Of a stretch of 64,000 nucleotides of DNA, positions 24,346 to 32,106 are shown piece by piece. A program made the position numbers and the translations under genes. This DNA is from DASPSR01 sp035516175 (GTDB lineage Bacteria; Nitrospirota; UBA9217): the NCBI GenBank assembly GCA_035516175.1, contig DATJAO010000027.1, forward strand, positions 60,478-124,477, given 5' to 3'. Positions within the stretch are counted from its first letter, which is position 1. Each line of letters opens with the position of its first letter. The notes beneath the pieces are model-generated. The model was given only the letters and a program-made list of their open reading frames with translations, searched no databases and was not told the DNA's origin.

Positions 24346-24761
24346 AGAATACTTGTAATTGGATACGAATAAACACAATATCCTCTGTAATAATAAGTGG
24401 TTTATTCTCATATCACCACCACCAGTCAAAAGACAACCCTGATAGTGCGAATGAACTCGTAAATTGAGTGGGGGATTTCTTACCCGCGAGACAGTAGGTT
24501 CTCGAAAGAAACAGCCCTCAAGACTTTCCTCCTGCATTCGAAATTCAAACACACTCTATTCGATAATCAAATAATTACCGTATTTCTATGGCCCCGCGTC
24601 ATCTACTGTATCTTCCGCACTAATTATCACAACCATCAGTATCATAACGCTTTTTCCTCACGCCTGTATCGCGATATCCCATGTCTATTATTCTGGCATG
24701 TTCAATGCAGTTTAACGTTGCAGAAAGACGGAGTAGCTGATGGTAACCTGAGGAGCAGGCC
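24346..24761. other. AT-rich intergenic region before the phosphatase gene
   Basis: 416 bp with no gene, terminator or riboswitch that I can recognise. GAGGAG at 24750-24755 is the ribosome-binding site of the phosphatase gene. Confidence 0.45.
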
Positions 24762-25712
24762 ATGGGAGAGGGCTTGAAAAGCTGTCTGAAAAAAATCTTC
24801 TCAACTGCAGTCGAACAGCCTGGAAAGCCAGCATCGGCGGTGGAAATGGCCCCCTTTAGCGCGGAAAAACCCAACGGAGACACCCGCGTGCTCCAGCCTG
24901 CATATACGCTGAGACTGAAACCTGAGCCCGAACCTGCGGTGACTGCTTGCCAGGTAAACGCGAACCCGGCACCGTGTTCCACAGCGGAGGCGTCGCTTGT
25001 CTGGTGTGGACTCACGGACACAGGTCTGGTGAGGGACCACAATGAGGACTACTTCTCGTGTATGAGTTTCAGAGAAAGTACTTTGTTTGTTGTAGCCGAC
25101 GGCATGGGTGGACACGATGCGGGCGAGGTCGCCAGCAGGCTGGCTGTGGAGACGGCATGCAAAGTGGTGCAAGATGGCGCGCAAGGAGAGTACGATCCTC
25201 AGAAACTGCTTGAGAAGGCCGTGCAGCGCGCGAATACCGAGGTGATCCGGGAGGGGGAGAGCAAAGGTTCCAACATGGGTACAACGCTTACCCTGGCGCT
25301 CATGAGGCAGGACAGGGCGTACATCGCGAGCGTGGGTGACAGCCGGACATACTGGATCGAGAATGGCTCCATCAGACAGATCACGGAGGACCACTCACTC
25401 GTGGCGAAGCTCGTTTCCGCGGGAAAGCTGACGAGAGAAGAAGCAAGGAACCACCCGAAATCGAACCTGCTTTACCGTACGATCGGATCAGATGAAAACG
25501 TGAAAGTGGATACCTTCCAAGTGGACCTGAAAAGAGGAGGCAGTCTTCTGCTCTGCACCGACGGGCTCTGGGGAGAGGTGACTGATGAGGATATCCACAG
25601 TGTCTGTGTATCGGAGAGGGATCTGAAAGCAGCATGCTCGAGGCTGATCCAGTTGGCAAATGAAAACGGCGGGAAGGACAACATTACGGCGGTCATGGTG
25701 AGGTTGGTATAG
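24762..25712 (+). CDS. PP2C-type Ser/Thr protein phosphatase
   Basis: 316 residues. An unstructured Pro/Glu-rich head of about 78 residues precedes a bacterial PP2C (Stp/PrpC-like) domain: TGLVRDHNEDYF (88-99), VVADGMGGHDAGE (111-123), ASVGDSRTYWIE, ITEDHSLV, CTDGLWGEV and a final GGKDNITAVMV. These supply the acidic metal-binding residues. It opens a signalling cluster with two VWA proteins, two FHA proteins and a Ser/Thr kinase, and should reverse the phosphorylation made by the kinase at 30113-31315. Confidence 0.92.
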   Translation: MGEGLKSCLKKIFSTAVEQPGKPASAVEMAPFSAEKPNGDTRVLQPAYTLRLKPEPEPAVTACQVNANPAPCSTAEASLVWCGLTDTGLVRDHNEDYFSCMSFRESTLFVVADGMGGHDAGEVASRLAVETACKVVQDGAQGEYDPQKLLEKAVQRANTEVIREGESKGSNMGTTLTLALMRQDRAYIASVGDSRTYWIENGSIRQITEDHSLVAKLVSAGKLTREEARNHPKSNLLYRTIGSDENVKVDTFQVDLKRGGSLLLCTDGLWGEVTDEDIHSVCVSERDLKAACSRLIQLANENGGKDNITAVMVRLV

Positions 25713-25797
25713 AAATTGGGCATAGTGCAAAGTGCAGAGTACGAAGAACCGAGAACTGAAAGCAGAAAGCAGAAAGCAGAAAGCAAAGGGAAGTGCT

Positions 25798-25828
25798 CCA
25801 TGCCTTATGCTGAATAAGAAAAGGAGGA
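25798..25828 (+). repeat. Leader repeat with hairpin and SD, copy 1
   Basis: CCATGCCTTATGCT followed by GAATAAGAAAAGGAGGA, immediately before the VWA gene. CTTAT and ATAAG can pair around GCTGA. The same block, with a longer loop, precedes the FHA gene at 27158-27191. Confidence 0.6.
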
Positions 25829-25835
25829 ACAGACC

Positions 25836-27098
25836 ATGAAAGAAGACATCAAAATACGGTGCCTCATGAGCAAAGACGCGCTGCCGATCACTGAAACGGA
25901 GCAGGCCGTCTATGCCCTCGTGGACATCAAGGCTGAAAGTGGGACAATGTTCGGGATTGTACTGGCGAACTTTGGCTTAGTGCTTGACCGAAGCGGGTCC
26001 ATGGACGGCGAGAAGATGGACAATCTGAAAGAGGCCGTGGGTTATGTGGCTGACCATCTGAGCGATCATGACCTCGTTTCGGTCACGATCTTTGATGACC
26101 AGGTGGAGACGCTCATTCCGAACCAGTCCGCGAAGAACCGCGAGGAGATCAAAAGCAGGCTCGCGAATGTGATCCCGCGCGGCGGCACACAGATCTCAGA
26201 TGGGCTTAAGGCAGGGATCGATGAGGTAAAAAAGGGTTTTTCGAAGGAACGTGTGAATCATATACTCTTGCTTACGGACGGTCAGACGTGGGATGACGAG
26301 GACTCGTGCCTCAAGCTCGCAGATGAGGCGGGGAAGCAGGGAATAGCCATCACAAGCATCGGCATCGGAGATGACTGGAACGAGAAACTCCTCCTCCAGC
26401 TCGCAGAGCGCTCTCACGGCAACTCGCACTGGATCCAGAATCCTATTTCCATCCTTGATGCGTTCCAAAAAGAGGTGGAGGGTATGCAATCCATCGCTGC
26501 CGTCAACCTCAAAGTAACCGCCCGCATGGGCCAGGGAGTAAGACCGGTCAAGGTGTACACCACGACCCCGATGATCGCAGACGTGAGCAAAAAGGCCGTG
26601 ACCAAAAATAGCGTGGTTGCTGACCTTGGCTCTCTCGACGGAAAGAAGGGACAGGCAATGCTCATCGAGGCGCGCGTTGCTGCAAAAAAAGCAGGAAAGT
26701 TCCGGCTGGGGCAGGTGGAGGTCACTTATGACATCCCGTCTCAGGGCATTAAGGGGCAGAGCGTTAAGGCAGATATGTTCGTCGATTTTGTTGCGGACGC
26801 GTCAGCCGCAACAAAAGTAAACGCCGAGGTGATGAACCTCGTGGAGAAGGTGAGCGCATTCAAGCTTCAGACCAGGGCATTGAACGAGGCCGAGGCAGGC
26901 AACATCGCCGCAGCCACCCGGAAGCTCCAGTCAGCAGCGACGGTGCTCCTGAATATGGGTGAGGACGAACTGGCCGAGGCAGCGGAACGAGAGATCCTGT
27001 CACTCAAGAAGACAGGCACGCTTACCTCAGCAGGGACCAAGAAGCTGGAATACGGCACCCGAAAGTTGACGCAGGTGCTTACGGAAACGGTAAAGTAA
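25836..27098 (+). CDS. VWA-domain protein (cytoplasmic)
   Basis: 420 residues, no signal peptide or membrane helix. The von Willebrand A domain (about 43-215) has a perfect MIDAS, DRSGSMDG (D51, S53, S55), with the further metal residues in RGGTQISDG and LTDGQTWDDED. The C-terminal half (about 215-420) is beta-rich, then helical. VWA proteins of this kind bind partner proteins through a Mg-bridged site. Its setting among phosphatase, FHA and kinase genes suggests it is a phosphorylation substrate or adaptor. A duplicated leader with AAGGAGGA precedes the start. Confidence 0.88.
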   Translation: MKEDIKIRCLMSKDALPITETEQAVYALVDIKAESGTMFGIVLANFGLVLDRSGSMDGEKMDNLKEAVGYVADHLSDHDLVSVTIFDDQVETLIPNQSAKNREEIKSRLANVIPRGGTQISDGLKAGIDEVKKGFSKERVNHILLLTDGQTWDDEDSCLKLADEAGKQGIAITSIGIGDDWNEKLLLQLAERSHGNSHWIQNPISILDAFQKEVEGMQSIAAVNLKVTARMGQGVRPVKVYTTTPMIADVSKKAVTKNSVVADLGSLDGKKGQAMLIEARVAAKKAGKFRLGQVEVTYDIPSQGIKGQSVKADMFVDFVADASAATKVNAEVMNLVEKVSAFKLQTRALNEAEAGNIAAATRKLQSAATVLLNMGEDELAEAAEREILSLKKTGTLTSAGTKKLEYGTRKLTQVLTETVK

Positions 27099-27157
27099 AG
27101 GTGAAAGGGAAAGAGACAAGGGCAGGGTATGGAATACCATCCGCCATTCGCGATGCA

Positions 27158-27191
27158 CCATGCCTTATGCTCAACAATAAGACAAGGAGGA
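27158..27191 (+). repeat. Leader repeat with hairpin and SD, copy 2
   Basis: CCATGCCTTATGCT, then CAACAATAAGACAAGGAGGA, before the FHA gene. The CTTAT/ATAAG pairing of copy 1 is kept although the loop is three bases longer. Confidence 0.6.
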
Positions 27192-27198
27192 TATTACC

Positions 27199-27642
27199 AT
27201 GAAATGCAAAGAATGTCAGATGGAAAACATTGAGGGTGCGCTCTTCTGCGAGGAGTGCGGAGCGAAGCTTGGAACAATGGGCGAACTTCAGGACAGTGCC
27301 GTTGAAATCAGCGGCGAAGCGACAAGCCTGGTTTTCAAGACCGCTGATGGAAACAAACTGGATATTCCTGCCAAGGAAGACGTGGTCATCGGCAGAGAAG
27401 ATCCCATCAGCGAGGTGTTTCCCGATCTTGATCTGACGGACTTCGGTGGTGCCGAAAGCGGCGTGTCCCGCAAGCACGCGGTCATCCACCGCTCGGGTAA
27501 CGTCTACACCATCGAGGATATGGGGTCCACGAATGGAACGTACGTGAACAAGAAGCGCATCCAGCCCCATGTTCCACAGACCATCACGCCTGGCGATGAA
27601 CTGAGGTTTGGTAAGCTGGCGTTATCGCTCCAGGCGGCGTGA
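27199..27642 (+). CDS. Zinc-ribbon FHA-domain protein
   Basis: 147 residues. A zinc ribbon at the N-terminus (Cys3, Cys6, Cys17, Cys20) is followed by an FHA domain (about 45-145) with the phosphothreonine-binding motifs VVIGRED, SRKHAVIHR and STNGTYVNKKRI. FHA proteins read phospho-Thr marks, so it probably binds a target of the kinase at the end of the cluster. Cytoplasmic. Confidence 0.88.
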   Translation: MKCKECQMENIEGALFCEECGAKLGTMGELQDSAVEISGEATSLVFKTADGNKLDIPAKEDVVIGREDPISEVFPDLDLTDFGGAESGVSRKHAVIHRSGNVYTIEDMGSTNGTYVNKKRIQPHVPQTITPGDELRFGKLALSLQAA

Positions 27643-27756
27643 TGTCAGTGCAGAATGCGGGATCCGGCGTGTGGAGCGGAAGGACGAATAACGAAAAAAT
27701 CGATTCTCAGTCTGCACTCCGCACGTCCCGATCCTCACTTGAAAATGGAGGTTCCC

Positions 27757-30009
27757 ATGCCCAGACTATCTCATAAAATATTATTGTACAGTGCAGCGGG
27801 CGCACTCGGCGGATCAGCCGCCTGGGCTTTTGTCCTGTACGTGTCCGGCACAGCCGGGGGAGGGCTGCTCACGGAGGTCGTGCTTGGCGCTCTTGCGGGC
27901 ATGTTCATTGGAGGTTTCATCTGGAGCCACGAATCGATCACCGGCAGGCAGTTCCAGGCAGCTGTGAAGCGCGCGGTATACGGCGCAGCAGCAGGTATCG
28001 TAGGCGGGGCAGCAGGAGCGGCCCTGGGTAATACGCTTTTCACTACCCTTGGAAGGATTGTGGTCGATGCCGGAGGATTTCGCGCATCCCTGGGAATCGC
28101 TCTCGCGGTCGGCTTGGGGTGGGCAGTGCTCGGCGCAGCAATCGGCATCAGCGGCGGCATTATGATTCGGTCCCTCGACCGTACCCTCTACGGTCTGGCC
28201 GGCGGTTCTATAGGAGGATTTCTCGGAGGCCTGCTCTTTACCGCTCTCTCGGCCACGAGCATCTGGTCGGCCCTGGCCGGGCTTGCGCTTTTAGGGCTGT
28301 CTATCGGAGCATTTATCAGCCTCGTTGAGGAGGCATTCGTATCAGCCAAGCTCAAGGTGATCAAGGGGCGACATCTCGGCAGGGAATTCCCCCTCCTCAA
28401 AGAGCAAAATGTCGTGGGTAGGGACGACCGATCCGATGTCTGTCTTTCGGGTGCGGAAGGTGTGGGTGTGCAGCACGCCTTGATCAAGCGGAAAAAAGGA
28501 CGCTACTCCATCGTAGCCGACCAGAAGGGCAGGGTTGTATACGTGAACCATAAGCTGACGCGGACAGGAAGGCTTTCCGACGGAGACGTCATCCGTGTAG
28601 GGAGCATCATGCTGATGTTCTCTGCCGTGCGGAAGGCAGCCGCAGCGGCAATCATTTTTATTCTTCTCGGCGTGATCGGGTTGCAGGGAAACGCCGCATG
28701 GGCGAACGACGGCGCTTCCGTCCAGATCACCCAGTTCGATTTGAGTGCGTTTCCCAGGGTCAAAGCATACATTTCAATTCTCGATGCGGCAGGGAGGCCG
28801 ATGCGCGGCCTCACGAAGGAAGACATGACGCTCGCGGAAAACGGCCATCCCATAAAAATCGCGGAGATGCAGATGTCCGGTACAGATGGCAAACGTGAGC
28901 CCCTTAGCTTTGCTATCGTGCTCGACCGGAGCGGCTCAATGACCGGCGACAAGATTATCCGCGCAAAGGAATCGGTAAACCGGTTCATCTCGCTCATGGA
29001 ACATGGCGACCGGGCATCTCTCTTCGCGTTCAACGACAAGGTGGTAATGCTAAAGTCCCTTACCGGCGACCAGGGCGACCTGACCAAGGCTGTTCAGTCA
29101 ATTCAGCCCGGCGGGCACACAGCGCTCTTTGATGGCATCGCAAGGGGGGTGGAATCGGTTCAGGGCATTTCCGGCAGGAGGGCCGTGATTGTGCTTACCG
29201 ACGGCATCGCAAACCGAGGCGCATTGGACATCGGCCAAGCCATTGAGTCTGCGATGAAGACGAACGTATCCGTCTACGTCATAGGCCTCGGCGAAGACGT
29301 ACGGACAGCACGGCTCGAGCGGATCGCCCGTGAAACAGGCGGTTCCTACTTCTTCACGCCTTCTGCCCAAGGTCTTGAAGAGATCTATGAGACCATCAGC
29401 AAAAGAATACGCAACGAATATGCCGTTGGCTATATTACGGATAAGCGGGGAGAATATCTCAGGAACGTGTCGATCACGCTCCGCTCTGGCCAAATGGCGG
29501 CACGCTCCTTTTTCCAGCCCCAGTCATCGCTCTTCGGTGCGGGGATGAGATTGCCGGGCTGGGCTTTCGCTGTACCATTCATGAGCATCGTAGGTCTTTT
29601 GGCTGTATCTTTCCGGCACTTGGAACGAAGCTATCCGATCGGCCATTTGAGCCTTGTGCGTGGAAAAGGAACGAAACAAGAAATTGACGTTGACTCCGCC
29701 GTGACCATCGGTAGGGACGAGCGCAACACCCTTGGCCTCTTCAAGGACAGCGCGATCGCACAGCACCATGCCGACGTGGTACGGGAAGGAGGACGCTACA
29801 TCATCGAAGACAAAGGGTCGGCTGCGGGCACGATCGTGAACCAAGAAAAGATCACCGGCAGGCATGCGCTTGAAGACGGGGACATCATAGACATCGGCGG
29901 CACGAGGATCGTGTTCAACGAGGAAAGCCGCCGCGCCTGCGGCAGCTGCGGCAGTCCGGTGAGATCGAACGTGAAGTTCTGCCCAAAGTGCGGAGTAAAA
30001 GCAGCATAG
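27757..30009 (+). CDS. Membrane protein with two FHA domains, VWA domain and zinc ribbon
   Basis: 750 residues from the ATG at 27757 (TGGAGG upstream). In order: Gly-rich membrane helices with glycine-zipper spacing (1-195), a first FHA domain (196-290, NVVGRDDRSDV), a membrane helix (296-312), a VWA domain (384-560) with MIDAS DRSGSM at Asp390, a membrane helix (601-618), a second FHA domain (630-722, VTIGRDERNTL) and a C-terminal zinc ribbon (Cys728, 731, 742, 745). The topology puts both FHA domains and the ribbon in the cytoplasm and the VWA domain outside, an arrangement suited to passing an envelope signal to the phosphorylation system. An earlier in-frame start at 27655 lacks a ribosome-binding site. 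Confidence 0.85.
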   Translation: MPRLSHKILLYSAAGALGGSAAWAFVLYVSGTAGGGLLTEVVLGALAGMFIGGFIWSHESITGRQFQAAVKRAVYGAAAGIVGGAAGAALGNTLFTTLGRIVVDAGGFRASLGIALAVGLGWAVLGAAIGISGGIMIRSLDRTLYGLAGGSIGGFLGGLLFTALSATSIWSALAGLALLGLSIGAFISLVEEAFVSAKLKVIKGRHLGREFPLLKEQNVVGRDDRSDVCLSGAEGVGVQHALIKRKKGRYSIVADQKGRVVYVNHKLTRTGRLSDGDVIRVGSIMLMFSAVRKAAAAAIIFILLGVIGLQGNAAWANDGASVQITQFDLSAFPRVKAYISILDAAGRPMRGLTKEDMTLAENGHPIKIAEMQMSGTDGKREPLSFAIVLDRSGSMTGDKIIRAKESVNRFISLMEHGDRASLFAFNDKVVMLKSLTGDQGDLTKAVQSIQPGGHTALFDGIARGVESVQGISGRRAVIVLTDGIANRGALDIGQAIESAMKTNVSVYVIGLGEDVRTARLERIARETGGSYFFTPSAQGLEEIYETISKRIRNEYAVGYITDKRGEYLRNVSITLRSGQMAARSFFQPQSSLFGAGMRLPGWAFAVPFMSIVGLLAVSFRHLERSYPIGHLSLVRGKGTKQEIDVDSAVTIGRDERNTLGLFKDSAIAQHHADVVREGGRYIIEDKGSAAGTIVNQEKITGRHALEDGDIIDIGGTRIVFNEESRRACGSCGSPVRSNVKFCPKCGVKAA

Positions 30010-30112
30010 GGTCAGCGGTTCGGGGGTACTTATCAAGGTGTAAGTTGCAGATACTTAATGCCCGGTGTCGGATACCATCCAACTTCCGGACCCTGACTTC
30101 TGGTCGCCAATC

Positions 30113-31315
30113 ATGATTAGGCTTCTCAAAAACAGGTATGAAATTCTTGAGATCCTCGGCCGGGGAGGTATGGGGCGCGTGTACAAAATTGCGGACCGGT
30201 TCCAGGGGGGAAAGATACTTGCAGCCAAGGAACTCCTGGCGGGCAATCTTTCTGTCGAGAAAGCGAATGAAGCCCTCGCTCAGTTTCAGACCGAGGCGAG
30301 GATCCTGACGCGCCTCAAGCACCCTAACCTCCCGAAGGTCTACGACTACTTCAGCTTTCCCGGAAGGTATTACATCATCATGGAACATGTGAAGGGAATG
30401 ACACTGGAGAAGATCCTTGAGGTCCGGAAGGGAAGGCCTGTGGATGAACGGCAGGCCCTGTCGTGGGCGCTTCAGATCTGTAAAACCATGCACTTTCTTG
30501 CCGTTCAGAAGCCTCCGGTGGTGTTCCGTGACCTCAAACCCGCGAACATCATGATTGACGGGAACGGCCGGGTAAAGCTCATCGATTTCGGCATTGCGCG
30601 GTTCTTCAAAGAGGCTAAGAACGAAGACACCTTCTTGTACGGCACGCCGGGGTACGCAGCGCCGGAGCAATATGGCACGGGCCAGACCGATGTCCGCTCG
30701 GACATCTTTTCCCTCGGCGCGACGTTGCACCATTGCCTCACGGGCCGCAATCCTGCGGAGAACCCTCTCGATTTTCCCGATCCGAGGAGTCTGAACCCGA
30801 AGCTGAGCATGGGCACAGCGGAGATTATCAGGAAGGCCCTCCAGCAGGAAAGGGAGAAGCGGTTTCAGAGTGCACTTGAGATGAAACAGGCGGTCCAGCG
30901 CGTGCTTCTCGATACCGCCGCCGTGCCGAAAGGCGTGGGTAGGATTATTCTTGCTAAGGCGGGTAAGCCCATAAGACTTCCAGCATTCAGGAAGTTTTGC
31001 TGGGTCAGCGTGCCGGTCACGGCGTTGGGATGCAGCGGGACAACAGGAAGCCTTTCCACGGACGAACTCTGGATTCAGCCACGCCCAAAAATATTCGGCC
31101 CGGACGCGTCAAGCCTGCTGTTTCGTGTAGAGAACAGGAAGCTCAAGCTTGGGAGGGAGTACCGCCCGGAAGTCACGGTTCAAACCGAAGAAGGAATCAT
31201 GAAACCGGAGCTCCTGTTTAAGAAATCCTGGCCGTGGATTATTATCGAAGTGGCAGTGGTTGTTGCTTCTATTGTGGCTGCGGTGATAATGAGATGCGTT
31301 GGAGGCTTTCGTTAA
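30113..31315 (+). CDS. Membrane-anchored Ser/Thr protein kinase (Hanks type)
   Basis: 400 residues from the ATG at 30113; a GTG at 30065 would add 16 residues and neither start has a good ribosome-binding site. The kinase domain (about 8-265) is complete: GRGGMG loop (16-21), Lys39 in AAKE, catalytic Asp140 in VVFRDLKPANIM, Asp158 in IDFG, and GTPGYAAPEQY. A beta-sandwich-like segment follows (about 295-370), then one membrane helix at the very end (about 375-395), so the sensor part, if any, is intracellular. It is the only kinase of the cluster and the natural partner of the PP2C phosphatase and FHA proteins. Confidence 0.9.
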   Translation: MIRLLKNRYEILEILGRGGMGRVYKIADRFQGGKILAAKELLAGNLSVEKANEALAQFQTEARILTRLKHPNLPKVYDYFSFPGRYYIIMEHVKGMTLEKILEVRKGRPVDERQALSWALQICKTMHFLAVQKPPVVFRDLKPANIMIDGNGRVKLIDFGIARFFKEAKNEDTFLYGTPGYAAPEQYGTGQTDVRSDIFSLGATLHHCLTGRNPAENPLDFPDPRSLNPKLSMGTAEIIRKALQQEREKRFQSALEMKQAVQRVLLDTAAVPKGVGRIILAKAGKPIRLPAFRKFCWVSVPVTALGCSGTTGSLSTDELWIQPRPKIFGPDASSLLFRVENRKLKLGREYRPEVTVQTEEGIMKPELLFKKSWPWIIIEVAVVVASIVAAVIMRCVGGFR

Positions 31316-31434
31316 AAGCACGCGCAAGTAAACGGTTTTTGATGGAAGAAAGCGTTTATGAGATTGTGCCGCTTATGCACCAAAATGCATCTTTTTTTGA
31401 TTCCCTGTTAATATTAATAGATAATGATCTCATC

Positions 31435-31455
31435 TTGTCAAACCTTTTTTGACAA
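31435..31455 (+). promoter_or_regulatory. Inverted repeat overlapping the -35 box (candidate operator)
   Basis: TTGTCAAA (31435-31442) and TTTGACAA (31448-31455) are perfect inverted repeats separated by 5 nt. The right arm contains the -35 box of the following promoter, as expected for a repressor site. Confidence 0.5.
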
Positions 31456-31476
31456 CGGGGGAATCCGTGTTATATT
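31449..31476 (+). promoter_or_regulatory. Promoter of the GSU3473-family gene
   Basis: TTGACA (31449-31454), 16-nt spacer, TATATT (31471-31476), 79 nt before the start codon. Confidence 0.65.
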
Positions 31477-31555
31477 TATTATATAGGCAATTAATTAAAA
31501 TAAGAAAGCATGATTAAATCGGATAATCATGATTTCTAGGAAAGGAGCGCTTTGT

Positions 31556-31777
31556 ATGGTGATTCGCGTGATTTACCAAAATCAAAGGTATGATTTTGTC
31601 AAGGCTTCCCGCCTCGATGAGTTTATAGAGACCGGCGCGATTGCATCATTCCAGCGCCGGAGCGGGTGGGTGCGTGTAGGTATCGACCCGATAAGGTCAA
31701 CAACAACAGATCCCTCCTATACCTATAAAGGCAAAGAACGCAGACAATCGCAGGAGGGGATGGCAGAAGCGGCATGA
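31556..31777 (+). CDS. GSU3473-family small protein
   Basis: 73 residues from the ATG at 31556 (AAAGGAG eight nt upstream). The layout IRVIYQNQRYDFVKASRLDE, then IASFQRRSGWVRVGIDPIR and a basic YKGKERR end matches the small GSU3473 family known from Geobacter and relatives. The function is unknown; it probably forms a compact beta fold. It has its own promoter with an operator-like repeat, so it is a separately regulated gene between the kinase and the sigma-54 regulator. Confidence 0.7.
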   Translation: MVIRVIYQNQRYDFVKASRLDEFIETGAIASFQRRSGWVRVGIDPIRSTTTDPSYTYKGKERRQSQEGMAEAA

Positions 31778-32065
31778 AGTGATTGCCGGGTTCGGGTGTA
31801 TCTCTAACATTCAGATCATTCCTGAAATCAAGGATCCGGGAAGTAAGACAAGAGGAAGAAGGGTTTTTTGTCTGAAGGAAAACAATCGTAAGACGGTTGG
31901 TCACCTCAAATGTATCTTCCTAACCGTTAATAGTACTTTCCTATCCAGCATTTACCCAATTCTTAACATGCAAAAGCATTACTAATGTATCTGCCAACAA
32001 GTGATCTTCCCATGCTCTGTCACCAATCGGGTCAATCGCATCTGGATGAGCGCTTTATCATCTGC
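31778..32065. other. Intergenic region between convergent genes
   Basis: No gene is recognised here. It ends with the second copy of the IS200/IS605-end-like element. No clear terminator with a T-run is seen for either flanking gene. Confidence 0.45.
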
Positions 32066-32106
32066 GCCGTAAAACCCTAAATCTCCAGGGTGGGTAGGAT
32101 GTCAAT
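32066..32106 (+). repeat. Hairpin element resembling an IS200/IS605 right end (copy 2)
   Basis: GCCGTAAAACCCT, an ACCCT/AGGGT hairpin, then GGGTAGGATGTCAAT. It shares the T-T-A-T-C-A ... T-G-C-G-C-x-G-T-A-A-A-A flank and the terminal GATGTCAAT with the copy at 4641-4678. It touches the stop end of the FHA sigma-54 gene. No transposase is nearby. Confidence 0.5.

Noticed and set aside
25758..25785. AGAAAGC tandem repeat as a CRISPR or phase-variation tract
   Set aside because: Units are only 7 nt with no spacers, and the tract is outside any coding frame or promoter core.
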